The notes under the pieces are model-generated. The model saw nothing but the letters and a program-made list of their open reading frames with translations. It searched no databases and was not told the origin of the DNA. The translations under genes and the position numbers were made by a program. A DNA stretch of 64,000 nucleotides from Mangrovihabitans endophyticus (GTDB taxonomy: Bacteria > Actinomycetota > Actinomycetes > Mycobacteriales > Micromonosporaceae): contig NZ_BMMX01000001.1 in NCBI RefSeq assembly GCF_014646155.1, forward strand, positions 359,720 to 423,719, read 5' to 3'. Shown here piece by piece: positions 24,163 through 32,495 of the stretch. How positions within the stretch are numbered: the stretch's first letter is position 1; the number at the start of each line of letters is the position of its first letter.

Positions 24163-25053
24163 TCAAACGGCGGGCGGCGCTGTCGCGCGGCGGGTCAGGA
24201 AGCCGACGAGCTGGTCGTGCCAGTGCGGCTGGTCGGGCAGGCCGGCCGCGGCCCAGCGCGTGTGCGCGAGCACGGTGTACTCGGGCCGTGGCGCGGACGG
24301 GTCGTACTCGGCGGTGGTGACCGGCAAGACCAGGTCAGGATCGGCCCCGGCCAGCGCGAACGCCGCCCGGGCCAGCTCGTACCAGCTCGCGTGGCCGGCC
24401 GACGTGCCGTGGTAGATGCCGGGGGCTGCGGTGCCACGCCGGCCAGCGCGGCCGAGCGCGATGATCTGCCGGGCCAGCGCGGGTATCGAAGTCGGCTGGC
24501 CGCGCTGGTCTGTCACCACGTTGACCGGCTCGCCGCGGCGGCCCCGGCCCAGCACCGACACGAGAAAGTCCGGGCCGTCGTCGCCGTACAGCCAACTGGT
24601 CCGTACGACGTGGCCCAGCTCGGGCAACTCGGTCAGGAGTGCCTGCTCACCGGCGAGCTTGCTCCGCCCGTACGCGTTGATCGGCTCGGCCGGGGCGTCC
24701 TCGCGGTAGGGGATGCGCGCGCGTCCGGAGAACACGTAGCCGGTGGAGACGTGGATCAGCCGGACCGACCGGCGGGCGCAGGCGCGGGCCAGCCGCCGCA
24801 CGGCGTGGCTGTTGATCTCGGTCGCGGACGGCTCGTCCTTCTCCGCGCCGTCGACGTCGGTCCAAGCCGCGGCATTGACCACGATGTCGTGGGCGTCCAG
24901 CAGGTCGAACGAGGTAGCCGGATCGGTCAGGTCGAGCGTCCGGCGGTCGGCGGCGGTCGTCTCGACGTCGTCGCGGGCGGTCAGCAAGCGCACCAACTCC
25001 CGTCCCAGCCGCCCGTTCGCGCCGGTGACCAGCCAGCGTTCCCCGGCGCTCAT
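24163..25053 (-). CDS. rmlD: dTDP-4-dehydrorhamnose reductase, 296 aa
   Basis: It performs the last reduction to dTDP-rhamnose. The Rossmann motif VTGANGRLGRELV sits at the N-terminus, VVNAAAWTDVDGAE and STGYVFSG follow, and the catalytic YGRSK lies near residue 130. SWLYG and GIYHGTSAGHASWYELA complete the family pattern. The ATG overlaps the rmlB stop as ATGA, so rmlB-rmlD form a unit. A degenerate copy of its C-terminal region lies about 1.1 kb away, at 26106-26290. Confidence 0.93.
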   Translation of the reverse strand: MSAGERWLVTGANGRLGRELVRLLTARDDVETTAADRRTLDLTDPATSFDLLDAHDIVVNAAAWTDVDGAEKDEPSATEINSHAVRRLARACARRSVRLIHVSTGYVFSGRARIPYREDAPAEPINAYGRSKLAGEQALLTELPELGHVVRTSWLYGDDGPDFLVSVLGRGRRGEPVNVVTDQRGQPTSIPALARQIIALGRAGRRGTAAPGIYHGTSAGHASWYELARAAFALAGADPDLVLPVTTAEYDPSAPRPEYTVLAHTRWAAAGLPDQPHWHDQLVGFLTRRATAPPAV

Positions 25054-26039
25054 GATGCCAGCGCCGGAGTCGTCGACAGGGGCTCCCACCAGCCGCGATG
25101 CTCGGCGTACCAGCTCACGGTGGCGGCCAGCCCGTCGGCGAACGTGATGCGCGGCGCGTAGCCCAGCTCGCGGCTGATCTTGGTGATGTCCAGCGAGTAA
25201 CGGCGGTCGTGCCCCTTGCGATCCTCCACCGGCACGACGCTCGACCAGTCCCGGCCGGTCAGAGCGAGCAGTCGGCCGGTCAGCTCGCGGTTGGTGATCT
25301 CGGTGCCGCCGCCGATGTGGTAGGTCTCGCCGGGGCGACCGCCGGCCAGCAGCAGCGCGAGCGCCCGGCAGTGGTCGTCGACGTGCAGCCAGTCCCGCAC
25401 GTTGCCGCCGTCGCCGTACAGCGGGACCGTACGCCCGTCGAGCAGCCGGGTGACGAAGTGCGGGATCACCTTCTCGGGATGCTGGTTAGGGCCGTAGTTG
25501 TTCGAGCAGCGGCTCACCACCACCGGCAGTCCGTGCGTACGGTGGTAGGCGAGCGCGAGCATGTCCGACCCGGCCTTCGCGGCCGAGTACGGCGAGTTCG
25601 GGTCGAGCCGGGCCGACTCGTCCCACGACCCGGCCGGGATCGACCCGTACACCTCGTCGGTCGACACATGCAGGAACTTCTCGACGCCGTGGCGCAGCGC
25701 CGTCTCCAGCAGCACTCGGGTGCCGAGCACGTTCGTGGTGAGGAAATCCGCGTCGGCCCGGATCGACCGGTCCACATGGGTCTCGGCCGCGAAGTGGACG
25801 ACCGCGTCATGCCCGGGCAGCACCTCGGCGACGATCCGCGGATCCGCGATGTCGCCCCGCACGAACCGCAGCCGCGGATTGGCGGCCACCGGGTCGAGGT
25901 TGCGGCGGTTACCGGCATAGGTCAGCTTGTCCAGAACGGTAAGGCCGTCGCAGTTCGGGCCGGGTAACTCACCACTGAGCGCGGCGCGCACGAAACGGCA
26001 CCCGATGAATCCCGCCCCGCCGGTCACCAACAGTCGCAT
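25050..26039 (-). CDS. rmlB: dTDP-glucose 4,6-dehydratase, 329 aa
   Basis: It converts dTDP-glucose to the 4-keto-6-deoxy sugar. MRLLVTGGAGFIGCRF starts the protein, HFAAETHVDRSI and STDEVYG follow, the catalytic YSAAK lies near residue 152, and NNYGPNQHPEKVIP is diagnostic. A longer reading frame adds 14 residues upstream; the ATG at 26039 gives the standard family start. It is the first gene of the rmlB-rmlD unit. Confidence 0.95.
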   Translation of the reverse strand: MRLLVTGGAGFIGCRFVRAALSGELPGPNCDGLTVLDKLTYAGNRRNLDPVAANPRLRFVRGDIADPRIVAEVLPGHDAVVHFAAETHVDRSIRADADFLTTNVLGTRVLLETALRHGVEKFLHVSTDEVYGSIPAGSWDESARLDPNSPYSAAKAGSDMLALAYHRTHGLPVVVSRCSNNYGPNQHPEKVIPHFVTRLLDGRTVPLYGDGGNVRDWLHVDDHCRALALLLAGGRPGETYHIGGGTEITNRELTGRLLALTGRDWSSVVPVEDRKGHDRRYSLDITKISRELGYAPRITFADGLAATVSWYAEHRGWWEPLSTTPALAS

Positions 26040-26105
26040 GCCGACAAGATAGTCGCGCCGCACGGAAACCGTCCTGAACATTCGCCGTGCATTTCATGAC
26101 GGTGG

Positions 26106-26290
26106 TCAGAGGTCTCTTTTGAACCCATTGTCAAGCGACCGTTGAACAGCCCGATCCGAGCGGCGAAGCGTTCCTGTCGTGGAACGAATCCGCATCGAAT
26201 CGGGGGTGCCGATGAAATCGCCGATGAGCTCGTACCAGCTCGCGTGGCCAGCCGATGTGCGTGGTAGACGCCGTAGCGGGCGATAGAGTC
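26106..26290 (-). pseudogene. Degenerate remnant of an rmlD-like gene
   Basis: On the minus strand, a GVYH segment, then TSAGHASWYEL in another phase, and further on DSMRIRSTTGTLRRSDRAVQ can be read. These match the order of the intact RmlD C-terminal part (GIYHGTSAGHASWYEL, then the VxPVTTAEY..APRP region). The nucleotide match CTCGTACCAGCTCGCGTGGCC to the intact gene near 24387 is strong. A frameshift within the first segment and loss of the N-terminal part show that it is dead. It fills part of the 377-bp gap 26040-26416, in which I see no other gene. Confidence 0.55.
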
Positions 26291-26416
26291 GCCAGCCCGA
26301 GTACGTGGCGTCGTCGACGCGCACGGATTTCCCGTGAACCAACAGTCATCACCTCTCCGGCGATCTGCGTGCGGGCGTGCCGGAGCTCACGGACGCGGGG
26401 GACGTATGGTGCCGGG

Positions 26417-26953
26417 GTGACGCAACCCATGAGTGCTCCGCACCGTGGCCGTCCGGCCATGCCGGACGGCTACGGTCTGCCGACCACCGACGACGGCATG
26501 CTCGCCTGGGCGGATGTGGAGGCCAGACTGGTGACCGCCACCGCCTACTGGCTGGCCACCGTGCGGCCCGACGGGACCCCGCATGTGGTGCCCCGCTGGG
26601 GCGTGTGGCTCGACCATCGCTTCTGGTACGACGGCGCCCCCACTACCCGGCACGCGAGGAACCTGGCGAGCAACCCGTCGTGTGCGCTGCACCTGGAGAG
26701 CGGCACCGAGGCCGTGATCGTCGACGGGACGTCCGCGGCGACCCGGGCACCAGCCGCGACGCTCGGCACCCGACTGGCTGAGGCGTTCGCGAAGTACCAC
26801 GACCTCGGTTACCAGCCGGCCGCTGACGCCTGGGACGGGGCCGACGGTGGTGGCCTGCGGGTGCTCACCCCGCGGCGGGCCCTCGCCTGGTTCAGCTTCC
26901 CGAGCGACGCCACCCGGTTCACCTTCCCCCCTGCCACGGCAGCACCCTCCTGA
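26417..26953 (+). CDS. Pyridoxamine-5'-phosphate-oxidase-like FMN split-barrel protein, 178 aa
   Basis: The pattern AYWLATVRPDGTPHVVPRWGVWLDHRFWYDG, then TRHARNLASNPSCALHLESGTEAVIVDG, is that of small split-barrel flavoproteins of the PPOX/F420-reductase-like superfamily. Such proteins bind FMN, F420 or haem derivatives, and the cofactor cannot be assigned by eye. Two starts are possible, GTG 26417 and ATG 26429. It stands alone and converges on the chitinase-like gene, with a strong hairpin between them. There is no obvious link to the biosynthetic blocks. Confidence 0.75.
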   Translation: MTQPMSAPHRGRPAMPDGYGLPTTDDGMLAWADVEARLVTATAYWLATVRPDGTPHVVPRWGVWLDHRFWYDGAPTTRHARNLASNPSCALHLESGTEAVIVDGTSAATRAPAATLGTRLAEAFAKYHDLGYQPAADAWDGADGGGLRVLTPRRALAWFSFPSDATRFTFPPATAAPS

Positions 26954-27054
26954 TCGTGCCTGGACGGACGGAGCCCCGGTGGTCCAGGCAGCGGATCGTC
27001 CTCACCGCGCGAAGGTCAAGAGTCCACGTACCGGGGTTCCACACCGTTTCGAAC

Positions 27055-27082
27055 GGCCTCCCGGCCGGAAAGCCGGGAGGCC
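27055..27082. terminator. Bidirectional terminator-like hairpin
   Basis: GGCCTCCCGGC and GCCGGGAGGCC form a perfect 11-bp stem with the loop CGGAAA. It lies between the convergent PPOX-like and GH18-like genes, the classic place for a shared terminator. A T-tract is lacking, as is usual in high-GC actinomycetes. Confidence 0.75.
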
Positions 27083-27103
27083 GGGGGAGTCAGGTCGGGG
27101 GAG

Positions 27104-30100
27104 TCAGGTCGGGTCGCTCTCGTAGTCCGGACGGATCGCCAGTTCGCCGGCCGCCCACATCCGCTTGGTCTCCGTCAGACAGTCCGCCTCGGAGTCCACC
27201 CGGTCGGCGAGCTCCAGACCGATCCGGTTGTTTTTCTCGTCGGCCCGGTTGTCGGCGTCCGTGCCGGGAAGCGCCTCCTCGTGAGCAGTGCCCATATCCT
27301 TGGCGAACTTTTCACCGAGCCGCTTCTTCAGCACGCACTGCCAGTACACATGCCGCACCGCGTTCTGCTCCTCGGGATCGGTCATGTGCTCGACTTCCTT
27401 GTAGACCATGGCGTGGACGCCGAGCCAGCGAAAGAGGTTCTGCGGCTGCTTGAGGATGACAATGACCTCCTTCAGGGAGATGTTCTTGCCGAGGAGCCAG
27501 ATGTAGTGCCCGATCACCGCGAGGGCGGCCGACGGGTCCTTGGCCGCTTTCACGTCGCCGGTGACCTTGTTCAAGATCCGCGAGATGTCCGCCATGCTCT
27601 GCGCGTTGCTGTGCGGCGTGCCGGAGAAGTCGACCAGCGCGACTCCGCCGGCCACCAACCCGATCAGCCCCGCCACGGGCAGGGTCAGGGTCACCACCCC
27701 CATCACGGTGGCGACGGTGGCGAGGCCCAGGAACGCCGTAGCCTCCAGCAGGCCGCGAGGTTCCAGGCCCGTGCGGGCCAGCTTCTCCCGCGTCTTGACC
27801 ATCGTGTCGTAGTAGTCGGCGCTGGGAACGGCGTTGCACTCGCAGTGGTACCGGGCGCCGCTGGGGGCGCTCATCAGCATGGTGTATTCCCCCGGCTGCG
27901 GGTCCTTGACGACCAGGCAGCGCACGGAGGAGCCGTGCATGACGACGGTCAGGTTGTCCTCTCGCACGTCGCGGTCGTAGTAGTTCCCTTTCGGGTCCCT
28001 GATCGTCATGACCACGCCGTCGGGGAAGTCGGTGGAGTCGCTGTCGCGGGTGAGCGCCGCGTAAAGGTACGGGGTGCCCGGCTCGACGGTCATCGTGCTC
28101 ATGAGGTGCTGCCAGGTCACGTTGCCGCCGGGCGGCGACACGGTGCTCATCGTGCAGTAGAAACAGCCGTTGTCGCCGATGGCGTGACCGACCCGGACCG
28201 GAACGTCGTCGCCGCCGTTCTTGACGTCGAAGAAGCCCCAGAAACCGCCGATGCCCTGGTCGTCGTGGGCTGAGGGTTTGTCGAAGTACTGACCGGCGAC
28301 CAGGGCGGGCGTCTTCTCCGAGGAGCCGACCCAGTCGCCGCCGAAGGTGGGCAGGCCCCACAGCCGCGCCGAGTACCGGGTGTAGCCCACCGGCGTCACG
28401 TCCGCGGTCGTCATGTGGCCCCAGTTCCAGTCCGGGACGTCCGGGTCCTCGAAGACGTCGAACTCGCCCCACAGGCCCATGGCGCCCTTGTCGACGATGC
28501 GGGTCGGCCGGTTGAAGTACTGCCGCTTGATCACGGCGGGGGCACGCTTGGCAGCGCTCACCCAGTCTTCCCCGTCCGGCACGTTCCACAGCCGGGCCGA
28601 ATATTGGCGCACGCCGTCGAGGACGAACCCGTCGTCCTTGAACTGGTAGTCCGAGTCGGAGCCGCCGAGGAATCCGGTCGAGTCCCACAGGTACTGGCCC
28701 GGCCGCTCCTCCAGCGGGTCCTCCGAGGGCAACGCCGGCGGGATGATCGGGTTTCCGGAGGCACGGTAGAGGGCCTTGATGATGCTCTTGTTGTCGTCCC
28801 AGACGTCGTTGGAGAGTTCCCAGATGATGACGCCCTGCGCGCCGACGTCCTTGAGGAAGTTCAGCTTCGCGACCGCGGTGTCGGGGGTTTCGAAATAGAT
28901 GTTGTTGGCGTAGGGATAATTGCCCGGCGGCAGCGGTTCGGCGAGAGCCGGACGGGGCGTGCTGCCCGGCACCGCGATGTGCGCGTCCCGGGCGGTGTTC
29001 GCGTCCGGGAAATCGGCGAGGATGTCCTTGTAACGGACCGCCTTGTAGCCGCTGGGCACCAGCCCGGTGACGTCGTCCGGCTCCTTGCCGTGTGCGAAGT
29101 CGTAACCGTAGATCGGCACGCCCGCCGCGACCTTGTGCCGGGGGAAGTTCTGCCCCTCGCCCTGCCAGTTGACGAACATCGGATTCGTCCAGTACCAGAG
29201 GGTGTCCTCGACCGAGAGGATCGGGTTGTTCTCCGGGCCGCCGCCGGGCCACGGCCCCTGCTGTTCGTCGGCGTAGGACTCCAGGTAGACGTCGGACTTG
29301 CGGATCGAGGACGTCGACTCGGGCCGGATCGAGTGCAGGGCCGTGTGCGGCCCGACCGGCGACTTGTCCCAGGAGCCGGTGAGGTCATAAGTCATGATCG
29401 ACAACCAGTCGACGTGGTCGGCGAGCGCCGCGTCGTAGTTGTTGCCGTACCAGGAGGTGCCGAACGTCGCCGCCGAGACGAGCTTGCCCGGCATGGCCTC
29501 CTTCAGCTTCTTCGCGAACTGCACCAGCGCGCGCCCGGCGGGGTGCGGGCCGTCTGCCTTGGCCCGGCCGCCCTGGTCGGCGTCGCCGGGCTTGCCCCAC
29601 CAGCACTCCAAGTCGAGGTCGACGCCGTCCAGCCGGTGCACGTCGACGAAGGCAGCGATCGCGGCCACCGCCTGATCGAGCTGGGGCAGGCCCGGGTTGT
29701 TCCCGGCCGCCGTCATCAGGTTGAGGAACCCGTAGTCGTTCGCGCCGCCGATCGCGATCATGATCTTCGTGCCGTGCGCCCGGCCCGTGCGGACCACATC
29801 GGGCAGCACCGAGAGCACCTCATCGACCGACGCGCCGTCGAACTCGCCGAGCCGGGTTTCGCTGAAGGTCAGGAAAGAGATCAGCCCGTGGGTGATGTAC
29901 TGAAACATCTCCCCTTTCGCATAATTGAAGCCTTCCTGCTTACGCCAGGTCGGGATGTAGGCGATGATCTTCGCCTGCTCGGTGCGCTGGTGCGGGGTCC
30001 GGTCGTACAACTCGTCGAAGAACCGCCAGCCGTTGGAGTTGGCGTCACCCACCCCGGGCTCCGAGGCCCAGAACGCGGCACGGAAAATGTTTCCCTTGTG

Positions 30101-30181
30101 TTTCACCACCGAACCGGTCTGGTAGCCCTCGGGTTTCTCCGTCCAGTCCGGAACTTGTGGATAATCGCTTGAGAGGCCCAT
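27104..30181 (-). CDS. Large GH18 chitinase-like protein with repeats and a toxin-like C-terminal domain, 1025 aa
   Basis: The N-terminus (about 10-45) resembles a carbohydrate-binding module of the CBM5/12 type (YQTGSVVKHKGNIFRAAFWAS). The GH18 catalytic domain follows, with the signature LDGVDLDLE ending in catalytic Glu192, AATFGTSWYG, SIMTYDLTGSW, and VIIWELSND closing the barrel near 460. Two 76-residue repeats start at YSARLW (527 and 603). A domain with GCFYCT and GARYHCEC follows, then a hydrophobic helix pair near 820-860. The last 90 residues contain NAVRHVYWQC, AHEEA and DEKNNRIG, a pattern I associate with domains in polymorphic-toxin-like proteins (DUF6973-like, from memory). No classical signal peptide is seen. 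Confidence 0.85.
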   Translation of the reverse strand: MGLSSDYPQVPDWTEKPEGYQTGSVVKHKGNIFRAAFWASEPGVGDANSNGWRFFDELYDRTPHQRTEQAKIIAYIPTWRKQEGFNYAKGEMFQYITHGLISFLTFSETRLGEFDGASVDEVLSVLPDVVRTGRAHGTKIMIAIGGANDYGFLNLMTAAGNNPGLPQLDQAVAAIAAFVDVHRLDGVDLDLECWWGKPGDADQGGRAKADGPHPAGRALVQFAKKLKEAMPGKLVSAATFGTSWYGNNYDAALADHVDWLSIMTYDLTGSWDKSPVGPHTALHSIRPESTSSIRKSDVYLESYADEQQGPWPGGGPENNPILSVEDTLWYWTNPMFVNWQGEGQNFPRHKVAAGVPIYGYDFAHGKEPDDVTGLVPSGYKAVRYKDILADFPDANTARDAHIAVPGSTPRPALAEPLPPGNYPYANNIYFETPDTAVAKLNFLKDVGAQGVIIWELSNDVWDDNKSIIKALYRASGNPIIPPALPSEDPLEERPGQYLWDSTGFLGGSDSDYQFKDDGFVLDGVRQYSARLWNVPDGEDWVSAAKRAPAVIKRQYFNRPTRIVDKGAMGLWGEFDVFEDPDVPDWNWGHMTTADVTPVGYTRYSARLWGLPTFGGDWVGSSEKTPALVAGQYFDKPSAHDDQGIGGFWGFFDVKNGGDDVPVRVGHAIGDNGCFYCTMSTVSPPGGNVTWQHLMSTMTVEPGTPYLYAALTRDSDSTDFPDGVVMTIRDPKGNYYDRDVREDNLTVVMHGSSVRCLVVKDPQPGEYTMLMSAPSGARYHCECNAVPSADYYDTMVKTREKLARTGLEPRGLLEATAFLGLATVATVMGVVTLTLPVAGLIGLVAGGVALVDFSGTPHSNAQSMADISRILNKVTGDVKAAKDPSAALAVIGHYIWLLGKNISLKEVIVILKQPQNLFRWLGVHAMVYKEVEHMTDPEEQNAVRHVYWQCVLKKRLGEKFAKDMGTAHEEALPGTDADNRADEKNNRIGLELADRVDSEADCLTETKRMWAAGELAIRPDYESDPT

Positions 30182-30343
30182 CGATCTTCCCCACGCTCGA
30201 CGTTTTCCCCACCTTTGCAGAGGCGTGCAACATGGATTCGCGCATTGACGGATTTGAGACTAAAGGTATTTAGTCGCGAAGACGGCGTACGGCAGGCCGT
30301 ACGCGAGTGCCCGGAGAAATCCCCCACCGCAGCCTGCGATGAA

Positions 30344-30433
30344 TGAACCTGTCAACGTGGCGAGGTCGGCAGATGCCACCGCGGGTCGACGGCGCACAAC
30401 CGACGGGCTCGATGCCAGGTTGAAAATGGTTCA
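30344..30433 (+). repeat. Interspersed inverted-repeat element, copy 4 (90 bp)
   Basis: It starts TGAACCTGTCAACGTGG and ends CCAGGTTGAAAATGGTTCA, in the same orientation as copies 1 and 5. Its left end is shortened by two bases, while the core is intact. It separates the chitinase-like gene's upstream region from the carbamoyltransferase block; the SxtJ-like gene ends 10 bases away. Confidence 0.9.
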
Positions 30434-30443
30434 ACGGACCCGG

Positions 30444-30620
30444 CTACGCGCGGCGTGGCCGTCTGGCCGACTCCACCCGACGTGGTTTCGGCGATGCGAT
30501 CCAGTAGGTCGCCGCGCGCCGGTCGCGTCGTCGCGACAACGGGTCACGAACGAGCCGGCTCGCCCAGCCGATGGGCGTGACAACCAGGAAATAGGCCATG
30601 ACGAGTAAGAGGTCGGTCAT
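30444..30620 (-). CDS. Small SxtJ-like membrane protein, 58 aa
   Basis: A single hydrophobic segment in MTDLLLVMAYFLVVTPIG is followed by WASRLVRDPLSRRRDRRAATYWI, a pattern I know from small SxtJ-type proteins encoded next to NodU-family carbamoyltransferases. The role of such proteins is not established; membrane attachment of the partner is a guess. The ATG at 30620 has GGAGG some 11 bases upstream; the ATG at 30647 would add 9 residues. It begins 33 bases after the carbamoyltransferase stop and its stop is 10 bases from repeat copy 4. Confidence 0.6.
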   Translation of the reverse strand: MTDLLLVMAYFLVVTPIGWASRLVRDPLSRRRDRRAATYWIASPKPRRVESARRPRRA

Positions 30621-30653
30621 TGTGGCGCAAGCCTCCGCGGCAATCATGGGATG

Positions 30654-32495
30654 CTAATCCAGGGGGATCTCTGTTCGCCAGTCACGGTCCTCCGACCAGG
30701 CGGGCTGGTCGGACTTGTGCAGCAGGAAGCTGCCTATGGCGAGCATGTCGATGTTGGTGCGCATGAAGCAGGTGTAAGCGTCCGCGGGCGTGTTCACGAT
30801 GGGCTCGCCGCGGACGTTGAACGAGGTGTTGACGAGAACCGAACAGCCGGTACGCGCCTTGAACGCGGTCAGAAGCTCGTGAAGGGCCGGGCTGCTGTGC
30901 GCCGTGACCGTCTGCACGCGTGCGGATCCGTCGACATGGGTGACGGCCGGAATGGTGGAGCGCGGCACCCTCAGCAGGTCGAGGCCGGTCGCCCCGTTGT
31001 CGGCCGGGGTCGACAACTGCCGCGCCGCCGCCACTTGCGCCACCACCAGCATGTACGGGCTCTCCTGGCGGAGGTCGAAGTAGTCCTTGGCGTCAGAGGC
31101 CAGCACGGCCGGCGCGAACGGCCGAAACGACTCCCGGAACTTGATCTTCATGTTCATGGCGGACTGCATCCCGGGGTCGCGCGCGTCGCCCAGGATGGAT
31201 CGAGCTCCCAATGCTCGGGGACCGAACTCCATCCGGTCCTGGAACCACCCGACGACCTTGCCGTCGGCCAGGGCCGCCGCCACCTCGGCGATCAACTCCC
31301 CGGCATCCAGACGGCGGTGCGGAATGTGGTGGCTGTCGAGGAACCGGTCGATCTGCTCGTCGCTGTATGCCGGGCCTAGCAGCGCACCGGACATCGCATC
31401 GCGTGCGCGGCGGACGTGGTCACGCGCGGCGCCCCGATCTATCGACACAGCCATCGCGGCCCCCAGCGCGCCACCGGCGTCGCCTGCGGCCGGCTGGACC
31501 CACACCTCGTCGAAGATCCCGCTGTCGGCAATCTTCCCGTTGGCGACACAGTTCAGCGCGACGCCACCCGCCAGGCACAGCTTCGACTCCCCGGTACGCT
31601 CCCGGGCGGTACGCGCAAGCCGGAGCAGGACGTCCTCGGTGAGGCTCTGCACCGATGCGGCGAGATCGAACTCCCGTTGTGTGAGCGGCCCTTCGGGGGT
31701 TCGGCGGTGCCCGTCGAACAGCTTCTCGAACGCCCGGCCGGTCATCACGTGCCCACGCAGGTATTCGAAGTACCGCATGTCGAGCCGGAACGACCCGTCT
31801 GGCTTGATGTCGATCAGGCGCTCTCTCATCAGACCGGCATATCGAGGCCGGCCGTACGGAGCGAGACCCATGAGCTTGTACTCTCCGGAATCGACTTTGA
31901 ATCCGCAGAAGTAGGTCACGGCGGAGTACAGCAGTCCGAGGGAGTGCGGGAACCGGATCTCGGCCAATGGCTCAAGGGCCGTGCCGTGACCGTGCCACAG
32001 GGTCGTGGTGGCCCATTCGCCGACACCGTCCACGCAGAGAACCGCCGCCGAATCGTACGGGCTGGGAAAGAAGGCCGATGCCGCGTGGGACTCGTGGTGA
32101 CGGCGCACCACCACCTCCGGTACGGCTCCAAGGCCGAGTGACGTGAGCTCACGCCGGACGATCTCGTCGGCGCGGCGCTTGCCGTCGGCCCGCAGCCAGG
32201 TCGGCAGCGTCTCGCGGAACGACGAGAAGCTGCTCGGCGCGGCGCCGATCATCGTCGCCAGCACCCGGCGGAACTTCAGCCGGGGATCCTCGTAGTAGGC
32301 GACCGCAGACAGGTCCGCGACGCTGGCACCGCACTCGTCGAGACAGGATCGGATGGCGTGGGAGGGAAACGCGGCGTCGTGCCGGCGTCGGCTGAAACGC
32401 TCCTCTTGAGCCGCCGCGACCGGTACGCCGTCGCGGACGAGCGCCGCGGCGCTGTCGTGGTAAAAGGCTGAAATGCCGAGGATGAGTTCAGGCAT
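30654..32495 (-). CDS. Carbamoyltransferase (NodU/CmcH family), canonical, 613 aa
   Basis: It begins with the canonical GISAFYHDSAAALV. HHESHAASAFFPSPYDSAAVLCVDG carries the metal-binding His pair, and LAGGVALNCVANGKI and AGDAGGALGAA complete the Kae1-like part. EFGPRALGARSILGD near residue 421, FRPFAPAVL and NTSFNVRGEPIV define the C-terminal part. Compared with the protein at 487-2151 it is longer and much closer to the family consensus, so the two are not recent duplicates. The ATG lies 8 bases inside the upstream diiron-protein gene, and the SxtJ-like gene follows. It probably carbamoylates a product of the same SGNH/diiron/carbamoyltransferase operon. Confidence 0.93.
   Translation of the reverse strand: MPELILGISAFYHDSAAALVRDGVPVAAAQEERFSRRRHDAAFPSHAIRSCLDECGASVADLSAVAYYEDPRLKFRRVLATMIGAAPSSFSSFRETLPTWLRADGKRRADEIVRRELTSLGLGAVPEVVVRRHHESHAASAFFPSPYDSAAVLCVDGVGEWATTTLWHGHGTALEPLAEIRFPHSLGLLYSAVTYFCGFKVDSGEYKLMGLAPYGRPRYAGLMRERLIDIKPDGSFRLDMRYFEYLRGHVMTGRAFEKLFDGHRRTPEGPLTQREFDLAASVQSLTEDVLLRLARTARERTGESKLCLAGGVALNCVANGKIADSGIFDEVWVQPAAGDAGGALGAAMAVSIDRGAARDHVRRARDAMSGALLGPAYSDEQIDRFLDSHHIPHRRLDAGELIAEVAAALADGKVVGWFQDRMEFGPRALGARSILGDARDPGMQSAMNMKIKFRESFRPFAPAVLASDAKDYFDLRQESPYMLVVAQVAAARQLSTPADNGATGLDLLRVPRSTIPAVTHVDGSARVQTVTAHSSPALHELLTAFKARTGCSVLVNTSFNVRGEPIVNTPADAYTCFMRTNIDMLAIGSFLLHKSDQPAWSEDRDWRTEIPLD

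Noticed and set aside
26131..26460. Minus-strand frames between rmlB and the PPOX-like gene as intact genes
   Set aside because: They are fragments of the rmlD remnant in several phases and lack starts and complete domains.
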